A DNA stretch of 64,000 nucleotides from assembly GCA_016899975.1 (NCBI GenBank), contig JACJJN010000004.1:108350-172349 (forward strand). The letters are read 5' to 3'. Positions 17,325-27,285 of the stretch are shown one piece after another. Each line of letters opens with the position of its first letter. Within the stretch, counting starts at the first letter, position 1. The DNA comes from Lacrimispora saccharolytica. Lineage in GTDB: Bacteria > Bacillota > Clostridia > Lachnospirales > Lachnospiraceae. The translations under genes were made by a program, and so were the position numbers. The notes beneath the pieces are model-generated. The model made no database searches. It saw nothing but the letters and a program-made list of their open reading frames with translations, and was not told the DNA's origin.

Positions 17325-17972
17325 ATGAAATCAATCTTACTGATAGGACTTGGACGTTTCGGAATTCACATGGCTCAAAAACTGCATGAGCTGCATCACG
17401 AGGTGCTCGCCGTCGACTCCAACGAAGAGCGTGTAAACAACGTTATGGACTTTGTAACCAATGCGCAGATCGGAGACAGTACCAATGAAGCCTTCATCGC
17501 TTCTCTCGGCGTGCGCAATTTCGATGTATGCGTGGTAGCCATCGGTGACAATTTCCAAAGTTCTCTGGAAACCACTGCGCTTCTCAAGGAAAACGGCGCT
17601 CCTTTCGTGCTTGCCCGCGCTTCCCGTGAAGTGCACGCCAAATTCCTGCTGACAAACGGAGCGGACGACGTGATCTATCCGGAAAAACAGATGGCATCCT
17701 GGGCTGCTGTCCGTTACAGCTCCGAACATATCTTTGACTATATCGAACTGACGGATGACTATTCCATCTATGAAATGGAAGTTCCGCGTTCCTGGGTCGG
17801 CAGCACGATCGTTCAGGTCAGCTCCCGGCAGAAATATCGTTTCAACATCCTCGCTACCAAGCGCGACGGCAGACTGGATCCGCTGCCGGAGGCAAACCAT
17901 CGGTTTATGGCAGATGAGAGTATTTTTGTCATGGGAGACAACAAGACACTGCAGAAACTGCTGCACGATTAA
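17325..17972 (+). CDS. TrkA/KtrA-type potassium uptake regulatory protein
   Basis: Cytoplasmic gating subunit, 215 aa. An RCK-N Rossmann domain with GLGRFGIHMAQKL and the acidic residue of LAVDSNEE binds adenine nucleotide. A C-terminal TrkA-C domain (from about residue 140, SIYEMEVP...GRLDPLPEAN) follows. A single RCK unit of this size is KtrA-like, whereas Trk of enterobacteria has a double unit. It forms an operon with the upstream channel gene and ends at a strong terminator shared with dnaJ. Confidence 0.93.
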   Translation: MKSILLIGLGRFGIHMAQKLHELHHEVLAVDSNEERVNNVMDFVTNAQIGDSTNEAFIASLGVRNFDVCVVAIGDNFQSSLETTALLKENGAPFVLARASREVHAKFLLTNGADDVIYPEKQMASWAAVRYSSEHIFDYIELTDDYSIYEMEVPRSWVGSTIVQVSSRQKYRFNILATKRDGRLDPLPEANHRFMADESIFVMGDNKTLQKLLHD

Positions 17973-18038
17973 GGCGGACGAAATCGAAGCCGGGCACAGC
18001 AGGTGTCTGTTGTCTGGTTGATGAGATTTTTTCACATT

Positions 18039-18085
18039 CCTAAAAAAGAACTGCTCAGACACAACTGGAGCAGTTCTTTTTTGAT
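18039..18085. terminator. Bidirectional terminator between trkA-like and dnaJ
   Basis: AAAAAAGAACTGCTC and GAGCAGTTCTTTTTT form a stem with A- and T-runs on opposite sides, so it works for both convergent transcripts. Confidence 0.88.
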
Positions 18086-18096
18086 CTTCTATTCTC

Positions 18097-19284
18097 TTAT
18101 TTATCCGCGTCTTCAAAGGCTTCTTTCACACGGTCCATGAAGCCTTTCTTTTTCTTTCCGCTCTCTTCCTGTGCCGGAGCGGATTCCGGTCTCTTGTTTC
18201 CGCAGGCTTCATCAAACTTGCGGAGCGCTTCCTTCGCCTTCTCATTAAGCTTCGTCGGGGTCTGGACTACCAGGGTTACATACTGGTCGCCGCGGATGTT
18301 TTTATTCCGAAGGGACGGTACACCTTTGCCTTTCAGACGGATCTTGGTATTGGTCTGAGTTCCCGGTTTCACCGTGTATAATACGTCTCCGTCTACCGTC
18401 TTGATCCTTACATCACCGCCCAATGCTGCCTGAGCGAACGTCATATAAACAGTGGAGAAGATATTCATATCCTGTCTCTGGAATTCCGGATGACGGGCAA
18501 CCTGAACCTCCACCAGAAGGTCTCCTCTCGGTCCTCCGTTGATGCCCGGCTCACCTTTCTCGCGAATCCGGATGCTCTGTCCGTCATCAATGCCTGCCGG
18601 AACAGAAACCTGGATTTTCTTGCGGCTGCTGGTGTATCCGGTTCCATGACAGTGGGTACACTTATCACGAATGATCTTTCCGGTACCGCCGCAGTCCGGA
18701 CAGGTCTGTACGTTTCGGATGGATCCGAAGATGGACTGCTGGGTATAAGTAACCTGTCCGGTTCCCTTACATTTCGGACAGGTCTCCGGTGATGTTCCCG
18801 GTTTTGCTCCTGTTCCGTTACAGGTGGTACAGGTATCTTTCAGATTCAGTTCCAGCTCTTTTTCACAGCCGAACACTGCGTCCTCAAAACTGATATGAAT
18901 CACTGCACGCAGATTTGCGCCTTTCATCGGGCCATTGTTGGCACGTCTTCTTCCACCGCCTCCGAACAGATCGCCGAAAATATCACCGAAGATATCACCC
19001 ATATCTCCGCTGAAATCAAATCCGCCAAAGCCGCCGGCTCCTCCGCCCGCGCCGCCCTCGAAGGCCGCATGGCCGAACTGATCGTACTGACGCCGTTTTT
19101 CCGGGTCACTGAGGACACCATACGCTTCGGTGGCTTCCTTAAACTTTGCTTCTGCCTCTTTGTCGCCGGGATTCATATCAGGATGATATTTCTTTGCAAG
19201 CTGTCTGTATGCTTTTTTCAGTGTGGCATCATCGGCTCCGCGGTCTACGCCAAGGACCTCGTAGTAATCTCTTTTTTCTGCCAT
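18097..19284 (-). CDS. dnaJ: Chaperone DnaJ
   Basis: Hsp40 co-chaperone that stimulates DnaK ATPase and delivers substrates. 395 aa from [12 protein letters not shown] at 19284, where AAAGGTG is 7 nt upstream; an earlier in-frame ATG has no ribosome site. The J domain has the HPD tripeptide ([10 protein letters not shown]). A Gly/Phe-rich linker ([18 protein letters not shown]) and four CxxCxGxG zinc motifs ([29 protein letters not shown]) follow, then the substrate-binding C-terminal domain. It is last in the hrcA-grpE-dnaK-dnaJ operon. The 220-bp gap to dnaK contains GC-rich hairpins but no clear terminator. Confidence 0.97.
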   Translation of the reverse strand: MAEKRDYYEVLGVDRGADDATLKKAYRQLAKKYHPDMNPGDKEAEAKFKEATEAYGVLSDPEKRRQYDQFGHAAFEGGAGGGAGGFGGFDFSGDMGDIFGDIFGDLFGGGGRRRANNGPMKGANLRAVIHISFEDAVFGCEKELELNLKDTCTTCNGTGAKPGTSPETCPKCKGTGQVTYTQQSIFGSIRNVQTCPDCGGTGKIIRDKCTHCHGTGYTSSRKKIQVSVPAGIDDGQSIRIREKGEPGINGGPRGDLLVEVQVARHPEFQRQDMNIFSTVYMTFAQAALGGDVRIKTVDGDVLYTVKPGTQTNTKIRLKGKGVPSLRNKNIRGDQYVTLVVQTPTKLNEKAKEALRKFDEACGNKRPESAPAQEESGKKKKGFMDRVKEAFEDADK

Positions 19285-19504
19285 ATCTTTCACCTTTCCA
19301 TACAAAAATCCCAGCGCCGCCGCCTGACACGGCTGATCCGATGCCTCTGGCAGCCCTCTGGGCTTTGATTCTTTCGTTATTCTGCTGCTTGATCTGCTGA
19401 CAGCAGCGCCCCGCCGTTCTTTCCAAACGGCGGAGCCACTGTTTCAGCCGCAGCCACCGCCCGGCGATACCGTCTGTAACGGTACCGCCGTTCCATGGGC
19501 TGTG

Positions 19505-21400
<1,896 letters not shown>

Positions 21401-21434
21401 TTATCATTCCAATGGTTGTTTGTAAACAAATATA

Positions 21435-22142
21435 CTAGTTGGCTACTTTTACCATGCTGTGGCGAACCACGATGTCTTTGTATTTGTAGCCTTTCAGGAA
21501 TTCCTCGACGATGATGTTCTCGCCGGCTTCCTCATCCTCCACGTGCATCACTGCGTTGTGCAGGTTCGGATCAAATTCCTGTCCTACGGCCTCAATGACC
21601 GTAACTCCCATATCTTCCAGCGTCTTGACCAGCTGCTTGTAGATCTTATTCATACCCTCTGCAAACGGATCATCCTCCGGATGCTCCACCGTGGCAAGAC
21701 CGCGTTCAAAATTATCTACCACCGGAAGGATCTTCTCTACGATATCCTTCGCTCCGATCGTGTACATACTTGCTTTTTCTTTTTCTGTACGTTTCCGGTA
21801 GTTGTCAAACTCTGCCAGCTGACGGGTCAGCCGGTCAGTCAGTTCTTCGATCTTTTCATCTTTTTTGTCCTTCTTTTCTTTCTTCTTGAAGAACCGTTTT
21901 TCTTTGGTCTGAGGCTCTTTTTCCGCCTCCTGCTCTGCCGCAGTTTCTTCCTGCGCATCACCGGAAGCCTCTTCTGTGCTTCCATCTGCCGCTGCGGTTT
22001 CTTCCTCAGGCTTCTTCTCAGCAGCAGACGCTGCCGCCGCCTTGTCCGCCTCTTTCAGGATCTCCTCTGTGGGAATCCCGTTTTCTTTATTCTCAGCGGT
22101 TTCATTTACTGTTTCATTGACATTTCTGTTTTCCTGTATCAC
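21435..22142 (-). CDS. grpE: Nucleotide exchange factor GrpE
   Basis: Releases ADP from DnaK. 235 aa from a GTG start at 22142 preceded by AAGGTGG. An acidic, low-complexity N-terminal tail of about 95 residues rich in Glu, Ala and Lys is followed by the coiled-coil and head: LAEFDNYRKRTEKEK, LPVVDNFERGL and a C-terminal KGYKYKDIVVRHSMVKV. The tail is longer than in E. coli GrpE. It lies between hrcA (17 nt) and dnaK (55 nt). Confidence 0.96.
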   Translation of the reverse strand: MIQENRNVNETVNETAENKENGIPTEEILKEADKAAAASAAEKKPEEETAAADGSTEEASGDAQEETAAEQEAEKEPQTKEKRFFKKKEKKDKKDEKIEELTDRLTRQLAEFDNYRKRTEKEKASMYTIGAKDIVEKILPVVDNFERGLATVEHPEDDPFAEGMNKIYKQLVKTLEDMGVTVIEAVGQEFDPNLHNAVMHVEDEEAGENIIVEEFLKGYKYKDIVVRHSMVKVAN

Positions 22143-22159
22143 CGTTGCTTTCCACCTTT

Positions 22160-23209
22160 CTATGTGTCCGTATCCGGCTTTTTGAAGACGCTGTCGAGCT
22201 GTGTCTTGAGTATCTTCAGATTATCTACTACGTTCTCGTAGTCCATGCGTTTCGGTCCTACGATCCCGATGGTTCCCTTCATTCCATCACCCATATCATA
22301 GGTGGTCGTCACCACACTGCAGTCCCGCAGGGGTTCCATAGAAGTTTCATTTCCAATATATACCTGGATGCCGGTATTATCACTTTCCTCATCGGAAATA
22401 GTATCCTTCAGAAGACTTACCAGACGTTCCTTCTCTTCAAATGTGGAGATCAATCCGCTTGCGCTCTTGCTGTCACTCAATTCCGGATATTTAAAAATGT
22501 TTGTCGCACCGCTGGTATAAACCGGTACGTCTTCATCACTGACCGCAATCGCTTCTCCAACTGCATCCACAACCTTGCTGATCACACCGGAATGAATACC
22601 TGCCTGTTCTTTCATTTTCTGGATCATTCCAAGATTGATTTCCTCGATGGCAAGTCCGTTGAGCTGTGTGTTCAGCAAAAGATTCAATTTCAGAAGCTGT
22701 TCGTCATCAAGCTCTTCCTCCAGATCCAGCATCTGATTCTTTACCAGATTTCCTTCCACTACAACGACTGCCAGCAGCTGATGCTCATTCACCTTGGAAA
22801 GCTGAATAAATTTAACTTTTGTATGGTGCATGGCCGGTCCTGTGATCAGTGTCGCGTAATTGGTCTTGGTTGCCAGGAGCCGTACCACCTGCTGCAGCGT
22901 CTTTTCCATGTGATTCGTTCTCTCGATCACCATGTTCTTGATATCTGCAATCTCCTGCTCCTTTTCTTTCATCAGTTCATCCACATACAGCCGATATCCG
23001 TTATCGGAAGGTATCCGTCCTGCAGAGGTGTGCGGCTGCAGGATGTATCCCATCTCTTCCAGGTCTGACATTTCATTGCGGATGGTGGCGGAGCTCAGAT
23101 TCAGATCGGTGTATTTGGAAATAGTCCTTGACCCTACCGGCTCTCCGGTTTCCAGATACGTTTGGATGATCGCTTTTAGTATTTTCCTTTTTCTCTCATC
23201 CAATTCCAT
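22160..23209 (-). CDS. hrcA: Heat-inducible transcription repressor HrcA
   Basis: Repressor of class I heat-shock genes; binds CIRCE and is kept active by GroEL. 349 aa. N-terminal winged helix MELDERKRKILKAIIQ...SSATIRNEMSDLEEMGY and the conserved HTSAGRIPSDNGYR stretch. The CIRCE operator lies 29 nt upstream of the ATG, so the operon is autoregulated. First gene of hrcA-grpE-dnaK-dnaJ. Confidence 0.97.
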   Translation of the reverse strand: MELDERKRKILKAIIQTYLETGEPVGSRTISKYTDLNLSSATIRNEMSDLEEMGYILQPHTSAGRIPSDNGYRLYVDELMKEKEQEIADIKNMVIERTNHMEKTLQQVVRLLATKTNYATLITGPAMHHTKVKFIQLSKVNEHQLLAVVVVEGNLVKNQMLDLEEELDDEQLLKLNLLLNTQLNGLAIEEINLGMIQKMKEQAGIHSGVISKVVDAVGEAIAVSDEDVPVYTSGATNIFKYPELSDSKSASGLISTFEEKERLVSLLKDTISDEESDNTGIQVYIGNETSMEPLRDCSVVTTTYDMGDGMKGTIGIVGPKRMDYENVVDNLKILKTQLDSVFKKPDTDT

Positions 23210-23237
23210 TCCTCCAGCTCCTTTCCTTCTGGTTTTG

Positions 23238-23264
23238 TTAGCACTCGTTTGAGTGGAGTGCTAA
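23238..23264. promoter_or_regulatory. CIRCE operator
   Basis: Perfect TTAGCACTC, nine bases, GAGTGCTAA. It is located between the operon promoter and the hrcA ATG, the classic HrcA binding site. Confidence 0.97.
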
Positions 23265-23277
23265 CATCTATGCTCTT

Positions 23278-23306
23278 ACGATAGCACTCGAGGTTTGTTT
23301 TGTCAA
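23278..23306 (-). promoter_or_regulatory. Promoter of the hrcA operon
   Basis: Minus strand TTGACA (23306-23301), 17-bp spacer, TATCGT (23283-23278), with CIRCE immediately downstream of the start site. A second partial CIRCE half (TAGCACTCGAG) lies in the spacer. Confidence 0.7.
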
Positions 23307-23349
23307 CACCTTTTCCATGTTTTTTTCTAAAGAAAGTATAAAGTGGACG

Positions 23350-23769
23350 GGAACGGAGCGCGGCGCCCACGGAGGACTGGCGGCGGGCAGGCGGACGGGT
23401 GGGGAATGTGGAATGCGTGCTCACTCCGCAGACGGACAGCGCAGGGCGGCGTGTTCGCCGCTTGGCTTTTGCAGGTCTTTGGCATCGGCAGGGGCGTCGG
23501 ACACGCCGCCCTGCGCAGTTCGTCTGCAGTCGCAAGAGCGTGTTTGAAAATTGCTTTCTGCAAAATGTGCGTCACAGTTTGTGGGAAATTGGTTCCGAAA
23601 GCGGGAGGCGTAGCGGGCTACGCTGACTGATTTCGGAACCAATTTCCCGCAAAGTGGGGCGTGCAGATTGCAGGAATGAATTTTCAAACACGCTCTAGGC
23701 ACTGCATTTCCACATTCCCACCCGTCCGCCTGCCCGCCGCGGTCCTCCGTGGGCGCCGCGCTCCGTTCC
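23350..23769. repeat. Nested giant palindrome (two long hairpins inside a 66-bp outer stem)
   Basis: Outer arms 23350-23416 and 23704-23769 are near-perfect complements (GGAACGGAGCGCGGCGCCC and partner). Inside are hairpin 1 (23427-23454 with 23501-23527, CAGCGCAGGGCGGCGTGT) and hairpin 2 (23536-23600 with about 23632-23696, starting GAGCGTGTTTGAAAATT). Hairpin 2 is capped by GCGTAGCGGGCTACGC. The whole folds like a three-way junction. It lies directly upstream of the hrcA promoter. Frames inside are mirror images of the palindrome, and no gene is supported. Confidence 0.9.
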
Positions 23770-23835
23770 CTGGTTGTGGTGGCGTGGAGGTGGATTGCGG
23801 ATGGTATTGTAAATGGTGTTGCGGGTGTGATGTGA

Positions 23836-24264
23836 TCAGGTTTTCTGATATTCCCAGAGCCAGTAGGGGTTTAGGTACCAGGTGTTTTCTATGCAGAGGC
23901 ATTGGATGGAGATGGGCCAGGCGTAGCAAGTGGTTCTTTTTTCGGTTTTGGCCCAGTATACGGTTGCTTCTGCTGCGGCCTGTATGGGGATCTGCTTGTG
24001 TTCGTACCAGTTTCTTCCATTGTAATCTTCGATTATGTACAGGTTTTCTATTTTATATGGTACGGAGAATCCGTAGGGGTTTATTTCATTCAGTACCTGG
24101 CGGAAGCGGGAGACTTTGGGTGGGGCTTCTTCGCCGGTTTCCTGTTTCCATTCTTGTTTTGGTATCGGATAGATGAGGCGGGAAAAGATTTCTTCGTCTT
24201 CGTCCTGTATCGCCTCCATCGCCTGCAGAACGATTCTTTCGCATTCTTCTGTCTTTGTTCTCAC
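23836..24264 (-). CDS. Hypothetical protein, 142 aa
   Basis: Not recognised. A soluble protein beginning MRTKTEECERIVLQAMEA, rich in Glu at the start and in Trp, Tyr and Pro toward the end (WYEHKQIPI, YAWPISIQCLC, YLNPYWLWEYQKT). No signal peptide or membrane segment. A reasonable ribosome region (GAGGGATATTCC) precedes the ATG. It stands alone between a giant palindrome downstream and a non-coding stretch upstream. Confidence 0.55.
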   Translation of the reverse strand: MRTKTEECERIVLQAMEAIQDEDEEIFSRLIYPIPKQEWKQETGEEAPPKVSRFRQVLNEINPYGFSVPYKIENLYIIEDYNGRNWYEHKQIPIQAAAEATVYWAKTEKRTTCYAWPISIQCLCIENTWYLNPYWLWEYQKT

Positions 24265-24592
24265 TGGAATATCCCTCGCTTTTTTACGTCCATATGACCG
24301 TATTTTCTTTCGGTCATACGTCCAGTTGTTAGTATTAAATTGTTACTTATTACACTAACAGTTATCATCTCCACACTGACATATCTGTAACGCGTGGGAG
24401 TCAAAGACCCTCGCGGCAGGTCTGCACTTCGTTTCGGTCGGTGCTAACCGTGCGCCACCGGCACACAGCACCGTCAAATGGACATGCAGGCATGTCCGCT
24501 TGGCTCGTTGCCCGCGGGAATAAAACTGCTTTCCGCTGCTCAGACTGAGAGATAACTGTTAACCGACGGAATTCAGAACAGGACATAAGAAG
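24265..24592. other. Non-coding stretch with small hairpins
   Basis: No convincing gene. Visible structure: ATGACCG/CGGTCAT around 24294-24320; GGTGCT...AGCACC with an inner GTGC/GGCAC near 24440-24474; and GGACATGC/GCATGTCC near 24479-24496. The HTH gene starts at its right end. It could be a structured leader or a degenerate repeat; no known RNA family was recognised. Confidence 0.4.
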
Positions 24593-24814
24593 ATGAAATA
24601 TCAAAGATTGGAAGACATGCGGATCGACAGTGATCTGACTATCAAAGAACTCTCTGCCATTCTCGAATGCCACCGGGATGTGTATTCCCGTTATGAAAAA
24701 GGAATCCGGGAAATCCCGGTGGATTTTCTGATCCGGCTTGCCAAACTATATAACTGCAGTACCGATTACCTGCTGGGTATCAGTAATGACAGAAACCGAA
24801 AGTTCGGAGAATGA
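24593..24814 (+). CDS. Small XRE-family helix-turn-helix protein
   Basis: 73 aa, essentially one Cro/C1-type HTH domain: IDSDLTIKELSAILECH (helices 1-2), VYSRYEKGIREIPVDFL (recognition region) and LAKLYNCSTDYLLGIS, the typical XRE ending. No effector domain and no adjacent partner gene. It would be a DNA-binding regulator of unknown target. A stem-loop (AGAGCAGCCGG/CCGGCTGCTCT) without a T-run follows at about 24827-24857. Confidence 0.85.
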   Translation: MKYQRLEDMRIDSDLTIKELSAILECHRDVYSRYEKGIREIPVDFLIRLAKLYNCSTDYLLGISNDRNRKFGE

Positions 24815-25395
24815 CCCAGCCCGAGAGCAGCCGGCCGAATCTACCGGCTGCTCTCAGACTGTAACCATTCAGACAGTCGAACGGCTGCCTCTTTTTTCTC
24901 TCTGACAAAAATTTCTTTATCCGGCGTTTCCATCGCCCATTCTTTTAATCCCTTCGCACGATCATTCGGTCGTATTTTTATTATATCTTTCCGTATGCCT
25001 CTTTACAAGAGATAATCCAAAGGAACGTTTCAGCCACTGTCGGTCCCCAGCTTCCTTACCCCACCGTCTGGCTTCGGTATCTCCACCCTGCCACTGATTG
25101 CAGCTTAAACTTTCTCGTCCGCAACTGTTCTCTTAGTGCCATGCTCGGCACACACTGAAAACAGCCGACTGGATTTCTCCAATCGGCTGTGCGGCGTATT
25201 GCGTATCAGTAGCCGGAATCGAGGAATAACTCTGCCTGACATATACGCCTTCTGGACACATCCCCCTTTTTATGAACCGATACTTTATAGGATTCACGAA
25301 AACGGGTGCGTTGCAGCAACCTTTTAACACAAAAAAGCGGAATACGCCCCGGCATAAGCCGGAAATCGTATTCCGCAGTGGAAAACTCTGGGTGA
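24815..25395. other. Non-coding stretch between HTH gene and ABC exporter
   Basis: No gene supported. It holds a stem-loop at 24827-24857, a hairpin CAGCCGACTGGA/TCCAATCGGCTG at about 25161-25188, and the exporter operon's terminator at 25336-25379. The segment 25005-25130 reads like decayed coding sequence in places (LPYPTVWLRYLHP on the plus strand) but could not be assigned to a family. Confidence 0.4.
25332..25379 (-). terminator. Terminator of the ABC exporter operon
   Basis: Minus strand GCGGAATACG...CGTATTCCGC with an inner CCGGC/GCCGG stem, followed by TTTTTTG. Confidence 0.85.
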
Positions 25396-27285
25396 TTAAT
25401 CTAATTCCAGTTTACCTGTATATAACTGATAATACGTGCCATGTTTCTCAAGCAGTTCTTCGTGGGTACCGCGCTCGATGATCCGTCCGTGTTCCAGAAC
25501 CATGATCGCATCACTGTTCCGGATTGTGGACAGACGGTGGGCGATGACAAATACGGTACGTCCCTTCATCAGGTTATCCATACCTTTCTGTACGATCGCT
25601 TCGGTACGGGTATCAATACTTGATGTCGCCTCATCCAGGATCAGTACCGGCGGATTCGCTACGGCTGCACGGGCGATCGCAAGCAGCTGTCTCTGTCCCT
25701 GGGACAGTTCCTCACCGTCGCTGGTCAGCATGGTGTTGTATCCTTGCGGCAGCATGTTGATGAACTGGTCTGCATGTGCCAGACGTGCTGCTGCAAATAC
25801 TTCCTCATCGGTAGCATCCAGTTTTCCGTACCGGATATTTTCCATGATCGTTCCGGTAAACAGATGGGTATCCTGCAGCACGATTCCAAGGGAACGGCGC
25901 AGATCTGCTTTTTTGATCTTGTTGATATTGATTCCGTCGTAACGGATCTTTCCATCCTGAACGTCGTAGAAACGGTTGATCAGGTTGGTGATCGTCGTCT
26001 TTCCGGCGCCGGTGGAACCTACAAACGCAAGTTTCTGGCCCGGTTTCGCGTAAAGCGTCAGATCATGAAGCACCATTTTGTCCGGATTGTATCCGAAGGT
26101 CATATCAAAGAAACGCACGTCACCTTTCAGCTCCGTGTAGGTAACGCTTCCATCCGCCTGATGGGGATGTTTCCACGCCCAGGTTCCGGTGCGCTCCGCA
26201 CACTCTTCGATCGTTCCGTCTGCTTTCTTTCTTGCGTTGACCAGCGTAACATAACCGTCGTCCACTTCCGGAGCTTCGTCAATCATGCTGAAAATACGCT
26301 CCGCTCCGGCAAGCGCCATGACAACAGAGTTAAACTGCTGTGCAATCTGCATAAACGGCTGTGTAAAGCTCTTTGTGAACTGCAGATAGGACGTCATGGT
26401 TCCAAGCGTGAGACCGCCGATTCCTGCAATGGAAAGGAAGCCGCCCAAAACGGCCGTCAGAACGAACTGAAGGTTTCCGATATTTCCGATGACCGGTCCC
26501 ATGATATTGGCGAAGGTATTAGCGTTGGCCGCGCTGTTGAACAACCGTTCATTCAGCTTGTCAAATTCTTCTTCGGACACTCGCTCATGGTTGAAAATCT
26601 TTATGACACGCTGTCCATTCATACGCTCTTCCACATAACCAGTGACATCCGCGATATCCATCTGCTGCCGCACGAAATACTTTCCGCTGTTTCCTCCGAT
26701 CTTACTGCTCACCAGCAGCATGATCCCAATGATGGCAACAGCCAGAATTGTAAGCAGCGGGCTCAGCAGGAGCATGGAAATGAAAGTTACCACGATCGTG
26801 ATGAAAGACATCAATACCTGAGGCAGCGCCTGATTGATCATCTGACGCAGGGTATCCGTATCGTTGGTGTACAGACTCATGATAGAACCGTTGGTATTCT
26901 GGTCAAAATAACGGATCGGGAGTGTCTGCATATGCTCAAACATCTCATCTCTGACCCGGCGCAGGACACCCTGGCCAATCTTAACCATCAACCGGGTGTA
27001 TACAAATGTTGCAATCACTCCAAGAAGGAAAATCACGCCAAGAACCACGACCGCCCTGTACAGCTCTGTAAAATCCGGATTCTGTTTTCCGATCAGCGGT
27101 ATGATAAAATCGTCCAGAAGAAATTTCAGTGAGAGCGATACGGAAATCGATGCAATGGAACTCATGATGATACAGATTACCACGGCGATCAGTTCCGGCT
27201 TGTAACTGCTCGTCACATAGGCAAGCAGACGCTTTGCCGTCTTAAGGGTACCGCGGGATACTTTTACTTTCTTTGGATCACTCAT
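25396..27285 (-). CDS. ABC exporter half-transporter with consensus ATPase site
   Basis: 629 aa from MSDPKKVKV at 27285 (GGAGG 8 nt upstream), overlapping the preceding stop by 8 nt. Six-helix ABC-type transmembrane domain (residues ~35-340), then a nucleotide-binding domain: Walker A GSTGAGKTT, signature LSQGQRQL, Walker B VLILDEATSS with the catalytic Glu, and H-loop IAHRLST. It has an extra segment between the two domains (~345-400). It forms a heterodimer with the upstream gene product, as in BmrC/BmrD or TM287/288-type multidrug exporters. Substrate unknown. Confidence 0.92.
   Translation of the reverse strand: MSDPKKVKVSRGTLKTAKRLLAYVTSSYKPELIAVVICIIMSSIASISVSLSLKFLLDDFIIPLIGKQNPDFTELYRAVVVLGVIFLLGVIATFVYTRLMVKIGQGVLRRVRDEMFEHMQTLPIRYFDQNTNGSIMSLYTNDTDTLRQMINQALPQVLMSFITIVVTFISMLLLSPLLTILAVAIIGIMLLVSSKIGGNSGKYFVRQQMDIADVTGYVEERMNGQRVIKIFNHERVSEEEFDKLNERLFNSAANANTFANIMGPVIGNIGNLQFVLTAVLGGFLSIAGIGGLTLGTMTSYLQFTKSFTQPFMQIAQQFNSVVMALAGAERIFSMIDEAPEVDDGYVTLVNARKKADGTIEECAERTGTWAWKHPHQADGSVTYTELKGDVRFFDMTFGYNPDKMVLHDLTLYAKPGQKLAFVGSTGAGKTTITNLINRFYDVQDGKIRYDGININKIKKADLRRSLGIVLQDTHLFTGTIMENIRYGKLDATDEEVFAAARLAHADQFINMLPQGYNTMLTSDGEELSQGQRQLLAIARAAVANPPVLILDEATSSIDTRTEAIVQKGMDNLMKGRTVFVIAHRLSTIRNSDAIMVLEHGRIIERGTHEELLEKHGTYYQLYTGKLELD

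Noticed and set aside
19306..19504. A short gene between dnaK and dnaJ
   Set aside because: GC-rich hairpins occupy the gap and the possible frames (Arg/Gly-rich) have no ribosome site.
23317..23702. Several short overlapping frames on both strands inside the nested palindrome
   Set aside because: They encode mirror-related peptides because the DNA is palindromic. None has a ribosome site or homologue.
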